A stretch of 5,769 nucleotides of DNA. It comes from Nitrospinota bacterium (GTDB lineage: Bacteria; Nitrospirota; Thermodesulfovibrionia; Thermodesulfovibrionales; UBA1546). Of the stretch, positions 1 to 5,100 are shown piece after piece; position 1 is the stretch's first letter; each line of letters starts with the position of its first letter. The notes beneath the pieces were generated by a model that did no database searches, was not told the origin of the DNA, and was given only the letters and a program-made list of their open reading frames with translations. The position numbers and the translations under genes were made by a program. The stretch is from assembly GCA_018896985.1 (NCBI GenBank), contig JAHILQ010000163.1, positions 1 to 5,769 of the forward strand, in the 5' to 3' direction.

Positions 1-138
1 CGAAAGATAATTGGAATGAGGAATCGTATCATCCATGCGTATGATACAGTGAATTTTGAAATTGTATGGGACGTGGTTCGGGAAGACCTGCCTGAGTTAA
101 AGAAGAAATTGAAGGCGATTATTTCAGCTCAATCATAA
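1..138 (+). CDS. HepT-like (DUF86) HEPN toxin, C-terminal fragment
   Basis: This is the last 45 codons of a gene whose start lies left of the window; frame 1 is open from base 1 to TAA at 136-138. The peptide carries MRNRIIHAYD, which matches the RX4HXY signature of HEPN ribonuclease-type toxins (R, four residues, then H-A-Y). A typical amphipathic HepT tail follows (VWDVVREDLPELKKKLKAII). In the family, HepT is paired with a MNT-type minimal nucleotidyltransferase antitoxin, usually directly upstream; that gene would lie outside the window. HepT proteins are usually about 110-140 aa, so roughly a third is visible. The R, H and Y of the motif are intact, so nothing seen suggests inactivation. 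It is convergent with the zinc-finger gene. Family assignment from the motif is good; activity is inferred. Confidence 0.85.
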   Translation, partial: RKIIGMRNRIIHAYDTVNFEIVWDVVREDLPELKKKLKAIISAQS

Positions 139-392
139 AAAACTGACCCGCTTTTACGCTGCTGGCTTTGGAACTTTTGGCTATGGAGCCATGGCACGTC
201 TGCTCTTCTGCGCTTTAGTATGGGAGAGAATGGGGAGGGAAAATAGAACCACTGTTCTGAGAAAAAATTTCGGATTTACCGCTTTTTGCTTCCTGATGTT
301 AAGGGTATTCTCTTTTCCATCTAACGCTTCTTTAGAGTCAGGAAATCTCTTTTGTAAATAATGAAGAAGAAAATTAGCCCGTTCTTTATTCC
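139..392. other. Intergenic stretch between convergent genes
   Basis: No intact gene is visible in these 254 bases. The right part (about 260-392) contains the coding-like minus-strand frame described separately as the displaced C-terminus of the zinc-finger gene. The left part (about 150-245) is richer in G and C than its surroundings and holds small stem-loops: TGGCT-ATGG-AGCCA at 178-191 and AGAAC-CACT-GTTCT at 245-258. Neither has a convincing T tract, so I do not call them terminators. The G+C-rich block could be a dispersed intergenic repeat, but only one copy is in the window. Confidence 0.4.
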
Positions 393-396
393 CTAT
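181..396 (-). pseudogene. Out-of-frame continuation of the zinc-finger gene
   Basis: In the -1 frame relative to the zinc-finger ORF, reading is open from ATA at 396-394 to TAG at 183-181. The first 35 or so codons look like protein: IGNKERANFLLHYLQKRF, then PDSKEALDGKENTL, charged and helix-like with no stops. Later codons (FFLRTVVLFSLPILSH and beyond) are less convincing and may run into non-coding sequence. There is no start codon with a ribosome binding site inside, so it is not a separate gene. Joining the frames at the A5 run gives a protein of about 167 aa ending 42 bp from the hepT stop, which fits tight convergent packing. The alternative is chance open sequence. Confidence 0.4.
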
Positions 397-683
397 TTTT
401 CTATTAAAAATAATGATGTCTGATTTTCTAAATAAGATGACATTTCAGTTGCAAGTGCATTAAAACCGCATTTGCATAACAACTGGTCAGTACTATTTTT
501 TGCAAGGCAAGAGGGGCAAATCCATATCAGAGAAGACCTCTGTTGTCCGATTCTCTGTTCACCTGTTACACAACTCCTGCACAAATATTGATAAATATTG
601 CCGATTCGGATTAAGTCTAATTCAGATGCGAGATATTTTGTTCCGCAGCTTTCACACTCACGTTTAACATCAAAAATGCCCAT
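393..683 (-). CDS. Small protein with two zinc-binding cysteine clusters, probably truncated by frameshift
   Basis: The 96-aa product has no name I recognise. Cluster 1 is C10-x2-C13 paired with C35-x2-C38, a zinc-ribbon arrangement. Cluster 2 is W54-x-C56-x2-C59-x3-N63-x6-C70-x-C72, which follows the RanBP2-type zinc-finger spacing (W-x-C-x2-4-C-x3-N-x6-C-x2-C) except that the last pair is CxC. No signal peptide or membrane segment is seen, so it is probably cytoplasmic. The ATG at 683-681 is supported by AGGGGAG at 697-691, 7 nt upstream. The frame closes at TAG (395-393) directly after an AAA codon in an A5 run. One extra A would fuse it to an open -1 frame reading IGNKERANFLLHYLQKRF, so the annotated C-terminus may be an artefact, a mutation or a recoding site. 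Zinc binding is a firm inference from the cysteines; function is unknown. Confidence 0.65.
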   Translation of the reverse strand: MGIFDVKRECESCGTKYLASELDLIRIGNIYQYLCRSCVTGEQRIGQQRSSLIWICPSCLAKNSTDQLLCKCGFNALATEMSSYLENQTSLFLIEK

Positions 684-715
684 AGTTTACTCCCCTGCTA
701 TTAAATCCTATAATA

Positions 716-744
716 AAAATAACACCTGCTAAAAGAAAGTTCAA
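716..744 (-). promoter_or_regulatory. Candidate sigma-70 promoter of the zinc-finger gene
   Basis: On the minus strand TTGAAC (744-739) is followed after 17 bp by TATTTT (721-716). The -35 fits the consensus at 4 of 6 positions and the -10 at 4 of 6. Transcription would start near 709, leaving a leader of about 25 nt that contains the AGGGGAG ribosome binding site. The region is AT-rich, so a chance match is possible. Confidence 0.35.
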
Positions 745-770
745 CTAAAATCAAAACAGAAAAATAAACA

Positions 771-798
771 AGGGGATAACACCATGCAAGATGTTAAC
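771..798 (+). repeat. Left imperfect direct repeat flanking the TA module
   Basis: This 28-bp stretch matches 1541-1568 at 22 of 28 positions. The core, 773-796 against 1543-1566, matches at 21 of 24, including an exact TGCAAGATG. Both copies are in the same orientation, 770 bp apart, and enclose the whole TumE/antitoxin operon. This copy overlaps the operon's terminator hairpin. Confidence 0.5.
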
Positions 799-801
799 CC
801 C
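772..801 (-). terminator. Intrinsic terminator of the toxin-antitoxin operon
   Basis: The arms GGGGATAACA (772-781) and TGTTAACCCC (792-801) form a 10-bp stem with one A-A mismatch and a 10-nt loop. Read on the minus strand the hairpin is followed by TTGTTTATTTTTCTG, a T-rich tract. It lies 10 bp past the antitoxin stop, where an operon terminator belongs. The loop and one arm also form the left copy of the direct repeat that flanks the module. Confidence 0.7.
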
Positions 802-811
802 CTGAAAACTC

Positions 812-1183
812 CTATACCGCTATTTCTAACGCTATCCTGTCATACCTGATGATAGGTGTTGTCTTATTATTCTCTGCCTTCTTTTCAATCAACCCCATCT
901 GCTCTAAATACTTCACATCCTCTGCAATGTTCTTAACATCCCTCCTTGCTACTCTTGCAAGCTCATTGATAGAAGAAGGTTTTTTCGTCTTAATGATATG
1001 CATGAGTTCAAGCCTCTTAGGCGTCAGCGCTTTCCTTAAAGCCTCAAAACTGGTGAAGTAGATTTCAGGTTCTTTAACAGGCTTCAAATGCTCACCTTTT
1101 TCCACTCTTTTTATAACATCTGCTGTATCCTTCAAAATCTCTTTAAGGCTTTTAATCCCTACTTTTACTTTTTTAACTCTCAT
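812..1183 (-). CDS. Winged-helix antitoxin/transcriptional regulator of the TumE module (HVO_A0114-like)
   Basis: This 123-aa protein is the second gene of the operon. Its ATG (1183-1181) overlaps the toxin's TGA in an ATGA junction. Its own Shine-Dalgarno GAGAGGG lies at 1198-1192, 8 nt upstream inside the toxin gene, which allows coupled but independently strong translation. The N-terminal 40 residues are lysine-rich and possibly flexible, fitting a toxin-binding segment (inference). Residues 53-100 form a MarR/ArsR-like winged helix-turn-helix: LTPKRLELMHIIK, then SINELARVA as the first helix of the motif, then RRDVKNIAEDVKYLEQMGLI as recognition helix. A basic wing follows up to about residue 118. 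In known modules of this type the partner of a TumE-family toxin is such a DNA-binding protein, which neutralises the toxin and represses the operon. Toxin-first order resembles higBA. I infer a homodimer that autoregulates the promoter at 1482-1510. Confidence 0.82.
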   Translation of the reverse strand: MRVKKVKVGIKSLKEILKDTADVIKRVEKGEHLKPVKEPEIYFTSFEALRKALTPKRLELMHIIKTKKPSSINELARVARRDVKNIAEDVKYLEQMGLIEKKAENNKTTPIIRYDRIALEIAV

Positions 1184-1473
1184 CGTTTTATCCCTCTCTT
1201 ATATTGTTCAATGTCGTTGTAAAAATCTTCAAGAAGCCTGTCAATACCTTTAAACCTGTAAGGTTTTTCAGCTCTGACATAATGCCTGTGGTCTCCTTTG
1301 CCCTCTGCATTGTCATATCCTATTACCCTTTCATCATTCACAATATAAACAAGTGAATATTTATAGCAATGCTGTTTATCTCTTGCAGGCTCTGGCAATT
1401 GCCACACCTTTATTTCAATGATATTGCCTAATTCGTCGGTGGCTTTTCTGTAAGCAATTAATTCTGCTGGCAT
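1180..1473 (-). CDS. tumE: TumE-family toxin (DUF6516)
   Basis: The 97-aa product matches the DUF6516/TumE pattern from memory. It has an N-terminal beta strand region with ending IKVWQLPEPARDKQHCYKYS (residues 21-40), then LVYIVNDERVIGYDN (41-55), then the family hallmark GKGDHRHY (58-65) and PYRF (71-74). The conserved D61, H62, R63 and H64 are all present and are candidates for the active centre, though the catalytic mechanism is not something I can derive here. The length is typical of the family and the ATG at 1473-1471 agrees with the family N-terminus. No Shine-Dalgarno precedes it; the promoter's -10 ends only 8 bp upstream, so the mRNA is probably leaderless. It overlaps the antitoxin gene by 4 bp. 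It presumably acts in the cytoplasm as a growth-inhibiting toxin (inference from family). Confidence 0.85.
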   Translation of the reverse strand: MPAELIAYRKATDELGNIIEIKVWQLPEPARDKQHCYKYSLVYIVNDERVIGYDNAEGKGDHRHYVRAEKPYRFKGIDRLLEDFYNDIEQYKRGIKR

Positions 1474-1481
1474 CTATTGGT

Positions 1482-1510
1482 ATTTTAGACCTATAGTAAC
1501 TTTATGTCAA
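1482..1510 (-). promoter_or_regulatory. Near-consensus promoter of the TumE operon, with possible operator
   Basis: The minus strand reads TTGACA (1510-1505), a 17-bp spacer, then TAAAAT (1487-1482): a perfect -35 and a -10 with 5 of 6 matches. The expected start point is about 1475, at or next to the toxin's ATG, so no room remains for a ribosome binding site. The imperfect inverted repeat ATAGGT-N7-ACCAAT covers the -10 (1493-1475), with one mismatch between arms, and would be a sensible site for repression by the antitoxin. The promoter is strong evidence; the operator is tentative. Confidence 0.75.
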
Positions 1511-1540
1511 TAAATGATTCTTATTTAAGCTTTTCATGGA

Positions 1541-1568
1541 CAGGGATGACACCCTGCAAGATGCTATC
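1541..1568 (+). repeat. Right imperfect direct repeat flanking the TA module
   Basis: This is the partner of 771-798 (22 of 28 identical, same orientation). It lies between the glnE stop and the TumE promoter. It contains a short CAGGG-N6-CCCTG stem at 1541-1556. It lacks the full inverted symmetry of the left copy, and no T tract follows on the minus strand, so it does not act as an obvious terminator. Confidence 0.5.
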
Positions 1569-1620
1569 TTATTTTGCAATTCTCCCTTATCATCCCCGCT
1601 TATTTTCACTTCCCCAATTT

Positions 1621-4518
1621 TTAAATTACCAAAAGATTATATATATCTCTTACTTTTGCTCTTGTTTCATCAAGTTTTCCAATCAGCTCATCCTTACTTT
1701 TAAATCCCAAAAATTCTGCCGCTGCGATTAAAATGTTTTCATCGTCTTTCTTCAGGATATCACGCTCCCTTAGTCTCAGATAACTCTCAAGTGTTCTGTA
1801 AAAGATGTATGCTCCCTTCATGGCTTCTGCATGTGATTGATTAATTATTCCTGCAAGGCGTAATCTCTTTATTGCATCAAGCGTATTCTGGACAATAAGA
1901 GAGGGGCGCTGAGCACAATTCTTCAGTTGCAGATACTGAACTGTGAACTCAAGCTCTTCAAGCCCCCCGTATCCAAGTTTTATGTCATAGCTCGTTGCGA
2001 GTCGATCCCGACCTGCTGTCTCCTTTGAAAGCTCCTTCTGTATCCTTTCTCTCATCCCGCGCATGTCAGAGGCAGATACACTGCGCCCATGCGTGATTAA
2101 AATATCCTTTGCCATATCCAGAAAACACTGCCCTGCCTTCCTATCTCCGGCAATAGGCCTTGCCTTAAGAAGCGCCTGAAATTCCCAGAATGCGGCATTC
2201 TTTGAGTAGTAATCCCTGAATGATTCCATTGATGAAACAAGAGTCCCCTTTGTGCCGTCAGGCCTGAGCCTCATGTCAACTCTGTATGCAGCACCTTCGC
2301 GTGTATATGAAATAAGAAGCCTAATCAGCCGTTCAGCAACCTTTGTATCCTCTTCCGTCACATCGCCTGCAGAGGCAAAGATGATATCAAGGTCAGAGTT
2401 AAATGTAATCTCTCTGCCTCCAAGCTTGCCAAAACCTATCATTGCAAGTCTTCCATCTGAAAATCCCCCCATCCCCCCTTTGCTAAAGGGGGGTAAGGGG
2501 GGATTATTTTCAATGCTCACAGAAAGAATTGCCTCAGCGGTTCTGCTTAATCCTTTTGTAAGGTCTATCACGTTTATCTTCTTCAGGAGAAACAAAAGAC
2601 TGAGCCTTATCTCTTCAACCTGACGCATAAGGCGGATCGCATCGCTTATCGCTGTCCCGCTTTCTATGCTCTCTTTTAATTCTATTTTCAATGCCTTTAA
2701 GCTTTTTTTAAGGAGCATTTCATGCCCTATCATCTCAAGATAATCAGGCCTTCTTATCACCGCCTTTGAGATATACTCGCTTTGTGAAAAGAGATTTGTG
2801 AGCACCGGGATAAGCTCTTTATTTTCTTTAAATGCATCAAGATAGGATTCTCTGGCGCTCAAAAATGAGGCAAAAGACTGAAGATGATTCAGCGCCATAT
2901 CAGGGTTGCCGCTTTTGACAGCCGCATCAACAAATGACGGCAGTATCTCGCCAAGAAGTCTCCTGCCCCTCAGCGTCTGGTAATTGTAGGTTGAATTTCT
3001 TATAAGCTGGATATTGCGCATCCCTCGCTCAACATCTTTAATGCCTATCCTGCCAAGATACTCTTTAACCTCTGCGTCTGAAAGTTCCTCATCAAAGAGC
3101 GCCACTCCGTCTGACTGCGCTTTCTCTTCTTCTCTGAATAGCGAGTTGTATATAGTTCTTACGCTTTTCCTTCTGGACTCAAGTTCCTTTAAAAAAGATT
3201 CCCTGCCCGGAAATCCCATTTTTCTGCTGAGCGCATTCAGTTCATTTTCATTGGACGGCAGGCTGTGAGTCTGGAGGTCATTCATCTGCTGGAGTCTGTG
3301 CTCAAGCGTCCTGAGAAATCTGTAGTTATCCAGAAGTACAGAATAGTCAGTCTGTCCAATAAGGTTTTTCTGCAGAAGCATATGCAGAGCTTTTTGAGTA
3401 ACCCTTTCCCTTAATAATGGTTCCTTACCTGCATAGATAAGCTGAAGGGCATGGGTAAAAAACTCTACCTCCCTTATGCCGCCGTATCCTCTTTTAATAT
3501 CATTTTTTTTGAATGCTGAATCTATGCGCGTCTTTATCTGCCTTATCTCGTCAATTGCAGTGAAATCAAGGTATTTCCTGTAAACAAACGGCTTAATCAT
3601 TTCCATAAACTCATTCCCGAGGTTTGAATCGCCTGCAATTGGCCTTGCCCTCAGGAGCATTGCCCTCTCCCATGCCCTGCCCCATGATTCATAGTATGTC
3701 TCATAACCTGACATCGGCAATGCAATGCTTCCTCTCTGTCCCTCAGGCCTTAATCTTAAATCCACCCTGTAGATAAAACCGTCTTCTGTATTTGCGGATA
3801 AAAATCTATTAAGATTCTCTCCCAATTTGCAGTAATACTCGTGATTGGTTATCCTGTTCGCTGTAATACCCTGCGGTATTGTTACGCCTGAAGTTTCTCC
3901 GTCTGCAGTCCCATATACAAACATTATGTCTATGTCTGAACTGAAATTAAGTTCATCGCTTCCAAGCTTCCCGATGGAAATGACAGTAAATGCATCCTTT
4001 TCAGGTTCGCCGTATGTTTCAGTCAGTGACTTTTTAACAACCTTTAGCGATTCATCCACGATTACATCCGCAAGTATGCTCAGCTCAAGCATCGTCTCTG
4101 TAAGGTCAGCCTTTTTGAGAATATCCCTGAGTGTTATCCTGAGAAGTTCTTTTTTCTTGAACCTGCATACAACCTTTGCATTTTCATCGCCCCCCGTTAA
4201 TTTTTCCCTTAAAGAGGCTGAGAGGGATTCCATGTCCGCAGTTTTCTCTGTTTCAGCGAGCGTATCAAACAATACAGCAGGGGTTGAGATGCAGAAATTC
4301 GCGAGGAACTGGCTGAAACTGAAAAGAAGAGATATTGGTGTTATGGCAGCCTTCAGTTTATCAATATAATCAGGATTGTTACCGGAGAATGTAGTAAGGC
4401 TTTTAAATGCCCTTTCAGGATCAGGCGTTGAACCGGCAGCATCTTTGAGCATCTTTTCCATAGATAATTGTTGCATGAAACAGAAGGTTTCAACAAGAGG
4501 GGAGAGTCCGGTTAGCAT
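1621..4518 (-). CDS. glnE: Bifunctional glutamine synthetase adenylyltransferase/adenylyl-removing enzyme
   Basis: GlnE adds AMP to, and removes it from, a tyrosine of each glutamine synthetase subunit, switching ammonia assimilation off or on in response to PII and glutamine. The 965-aa protein has both halves. AT-N (deadenylylation) has GKLGSDELNFSSDIDIMF at 183-200 with metal ligands D195 and D197, and RVDLRLRPEG (251-260). Its helical domain has GYGGIREVEFF (344-354). AT-C (adenylylation) has GKLGGREITFNSDLDIIF (697-714) with D709 and D711, RVDMRLRPDG (746-755), and GYGGLEELEF (849-858). E. coli GlnE is 946 aa, so this is full length. A palindromic repeat encodes residues 672-686 just before the AT-C core. 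The start is uncertain: the ATG at 4518 is the first in frame after a stop, but neither it nor M15, M20 or M23 has a Shine-Dalgarno, and family similarity begins only around residue 55. Confidence 0.96.
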   Translation of the reverse strand: MLTGLSPLVETFCFMQQLSMEKMLKDAAGSTPDPERAFKSLTTFSGNNPDYIDKLKAAITPISLLFSFSQFLANFCISTPAVLFDTLAETEKTADMESLSASLREKLTGGDENAKVVCRFKKKELLRITLRDILKKADLTETMLELSILADVIVDESLKVVKKSLTETYGEPEKDAFTVISIGKLGSDELNFSSDIDIMFVYGTADGETSGVTIPQGITANRITNHEYYCKLGENLNRFLSANTEDGFIYRVDLRLRPEGQRGSIALPMSGYETYYESWGRAWERAMLLRARPIAGDSNLGNEFMEMIKPFVYRKYLDFTAIDEIRQIKTRIDSAFKKNDIKRGYGGIREVEFFTHALQLIYAGKEPLLRERVTQKALHMLLQKNLIGQTDYSVLLDNYRFLRTLEHRLQQMNDLQTHSLPSNENELNALSRKMGFPGRESFLKELESRRKSVRTIYNSLFREEEKAQSDGVALFDEELSDAEVKEYLGRIGIKDVERGMRNIQLIRNSTYNYQTLRGRRLLGEILPSFVDAAVKSGNPDMALNHLQSFASFLSARESYLDAFKENKELIPVLTNLFSQSEYISKAVIRRPDYLEMIGHEMLLKKSLKALKIELKESIESGTAISDAIRLMRQVEEIRLSLLFLLKKINVIDLTKGLSRTAEAILSVSIENNPPLPPFSKGGMGGFSDGRLAMIGFGKLGGREITFNSDLDIIFASAGDVTEEDTKVAERLIRLLISYTREGAAYRVDMRLRPDGTKGTLVSSMESFRDYYSKNAAFWEFQALLKARPIAGDRKAGQCFLDMAKDILITHGRSVSASDMRGMRERIQKELSKETAGRDRLATSYDIKLGYGGLEELEFTVQYLQLKNCAQRPSLIVQNTLDAIKRLRLAGIINQSHAEAMKGAYIFYRTLESYLRLRERDILKKDDENILIAAAEFLGFKSKDELIGKLDETRAKVRDIYNLLVI
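2462..2505. repeat. C-run/G-run palindromic repeat inserted in glnE
   Basis: The left arm AATCCCCCCATCCCCCCTTT (2462-2481), loop GCT, and right arm (2485-2505) form a near-perfect stem of about 20 bp, with one mismatch and one bulged base between the C6 and G6 blocks. On the glnE strand it reads NPPLPPFSKGGMGGF and keeps the frame. The resulting Pro/Gly-rich segment is unlike any part of ordinary GlnE. It resembles dispersed intergenic palindromes known from several bacterial groups; only one copy is in this window. Confidence 0.85.
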
Positions 4519-4574
4519 GGATGGCGATACATAGGATTGGTCTTCGCTTTCTGCAGTGGTTATGTTTTATACTT

Positions 4575-4580
4575 TATAAT
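4575..4580 (+). promoter_or_regulatory. -10 element upstream of cooT
   Basis: A perfect TATAAT lies 26 bp before the cooT ATG, giving a start near 4587 and a leader of about 20 nt that contains the GGAGA ribosome binding site (4596-4600). The best -35 at usable spacing (TCTGCA, 4550-4555) is poor. The same AT-rich 88-bp gap must also carry the divergent glnE promoter; TATAAA on the minus strand at 4571-4566 or 4578-4573 is possible, but no -35 supports it. Confidence 0.5.
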
Positions 4581-4606
4581 AGACACTAACAGAATGGAGA
4601 TGAACT

Positions 4607-4795
4607 ATGTGTGATGTAAACGTATATATACTGAAAGACGGCAGGGAAGAACTCTACCTTGAGAATGTTGACACAATAAAACCCGAACAGGGAAAGATAT
4701 ACCTTAAAAACCTGTTCGGTGAGCAAAAGGTGCTTGAAGGAGACATAAAAGAGATTGCGCTCTTAAAGCACAGGATAGTTCTGGAGAAAAAATGA
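4607..4795 (+). CDS. cooT: CooT-family nickel-binding protein
   Basis: This 62-aa protein begins MCDVNVYILKDG and continues with alternating beta-strand-like segments: EELYLENVDTIKP, KIYLKNLFGEQKVLEG, DIKEIALLKHRIVLE. The length, the Met-Cys start and the pattern fit CooT, a small cytoplasmic beta-barrel-like protein. In Rhodospirillum rubrum the CooT dimer binds nickel through Cys2 and is associated with maturation of the Ni-Fe carbon monoxide dehydrogenase. Cys2 is the only cysteine and is conserved here. The ATG has GGAGA 6 nt upstream. The gene is alone, divergent from glnE and convergent with fmdB; no CODH, CooC, CooJ or hydrogenase genes are in the window, so its nickel client is unknown. 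Similar stand-alone copies are often annotated as predicted RNA-binding proteins. Family call is good; the role is inferred. Confidence 0.82.
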   Translation: MCDVNVYILKDGREELYLENVDTIKPEQGKIYLKNLFGEQKVLEGDIKEIALLKHRIVLEKK

Positions 4796-4851
4796 TGCAT
4801 CTCCGGTTACTGATATTATCGTTAATCGTAAATCATTTTTGCGCCTGAAAG

Positions 4852-5019
4852 TTATGATTTCTTGCTCGTCTTTGCAAAAAAACCTGTAATCTTTCTCTGC
4901 ACATTATCGCTTCCACAGTGGAGGCATTTTATCCTTGGTTTTGCCTCAAACTCCTTAATGGAAAGAAAGACCATGAATTCTTTTTTGCAGTCCTGACAGA
5001 TATATTCATAAGCCGGCAT
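4852..5019 (-). CDS. FmdB-family zinc-ribbon protein
   Basis: This small gene of 55 codons starts at ATG 5019-5017 and ends at TAA 4854-4852. The product begins MPAYEYICQDCKKEFMVFLS, the classic start of FmdB/CxxC_CxxC_SSSS zinc ribbons. C8-x2-C11 and C32-x2-C35 form one zinc site (KCLHCGSDNVQRK follows), and the tail is basic (FFAKTSKKS). The Shine-Dalgarno TAAGGAGGT (5035-5027) is perfect and 7 nt upstream, so high translation is likely. It follows mnmA on the same strand after 81 bp with its own extended -10, so it can be expressed separately. The family was named from the regulator of a methylotroph formamidase/amidase, but most members have no known function; a regulatory or zinc-linked protein-interaction role is only a guess. 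Confidence 0.88.
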   Translation of the reverse strand: MPAYEYICQDCKKEFMVFLSIKEFEAKPRIKCLHCGSDNVQRKITGFFAKTSKKS

Positions 5020-5026
5020 AATAATT

Positions 5027-5035
5027 ACCTCCTTA
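5027..5035 (-). promoter_or_regulatory. Perfect Shine-Dalgarno of the fmdB-type gene
   Basis: The minus strand reads TAAGGAGGT, complementary over nine bases to the 16S rRNA tail, with 7 nt to the ATG. It fixes the start of this short gene and contrasts with glnE and tumE, which have none. Confidence 0.85.
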
Positions 5036-5072
5036 CAGAACTCTTACCGAACTGGTTTACAGGATTAGAATA

Positions 5073-5081
5073 ATCATAGCA
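5073..5081 (-). promoter_or_regulatory. Extended -10 promoter upstream of the fmdB-type gene
   Basis: The minus strand reads TGC-TATGAT, an extended -10 with 5 of 6 matches in the hexamer, located just after the mnmA stop. The nearest -35-like sequence, ATGACA, overlaps the end of mnmA with a long 20-bp spacer; extended -10 promoters tolerate a weak -35. The leader would be about 45 nt. Confidence 0.5.
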
Positions 5082-5100
5082 CAAAACAGCAGCTTGTTTG

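Noticed and set aside
192..206. TGGCACG resembling the -24 half of a sigma-54 promoter
   Set aside because: The -12 half is CTCT instead of TTGC at the proper spacing, and no plus-strand gene begins downstream.
245..258. AGAAC-CACT-GTTCT stem as terminator of the zinc-finger gene
   Set aside because: The stem has five pairs, the following minus-strand run is only ATTTT then CCC, and it may fall inside the frameshifted coding extension.
1541..1556. CAGGG-N6-CCCTG as the intrinsic terminator of glnE
   Set aside because: The stem is only 5 bp (6 with a G-U pair) and no T tract follows on the minus strand; it is better described as part of the direct repeat.
1502..1609. Minus-strand 35-codon GTG ORF between glnE and tumE
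   Set aside because: The GGGGAA directly abuts the GTG with no spacing, the frame overlaps the tumE -35, and the peptide has no recognisable pattern.
2252..2623. Plus-strand 123-aa open frame running through the palindrome
   Set aside because: It is antisense to glnE; its Pro/Gly stretch only reflects the symmetry of the repeat.
3845..4369. Plus-strand 174-aa open frame inside glnE
   Set aside because: It is an antisense shadow: Ser/Phe-rich, without a recognisable domain, opposite well-conserved GlnE codons.
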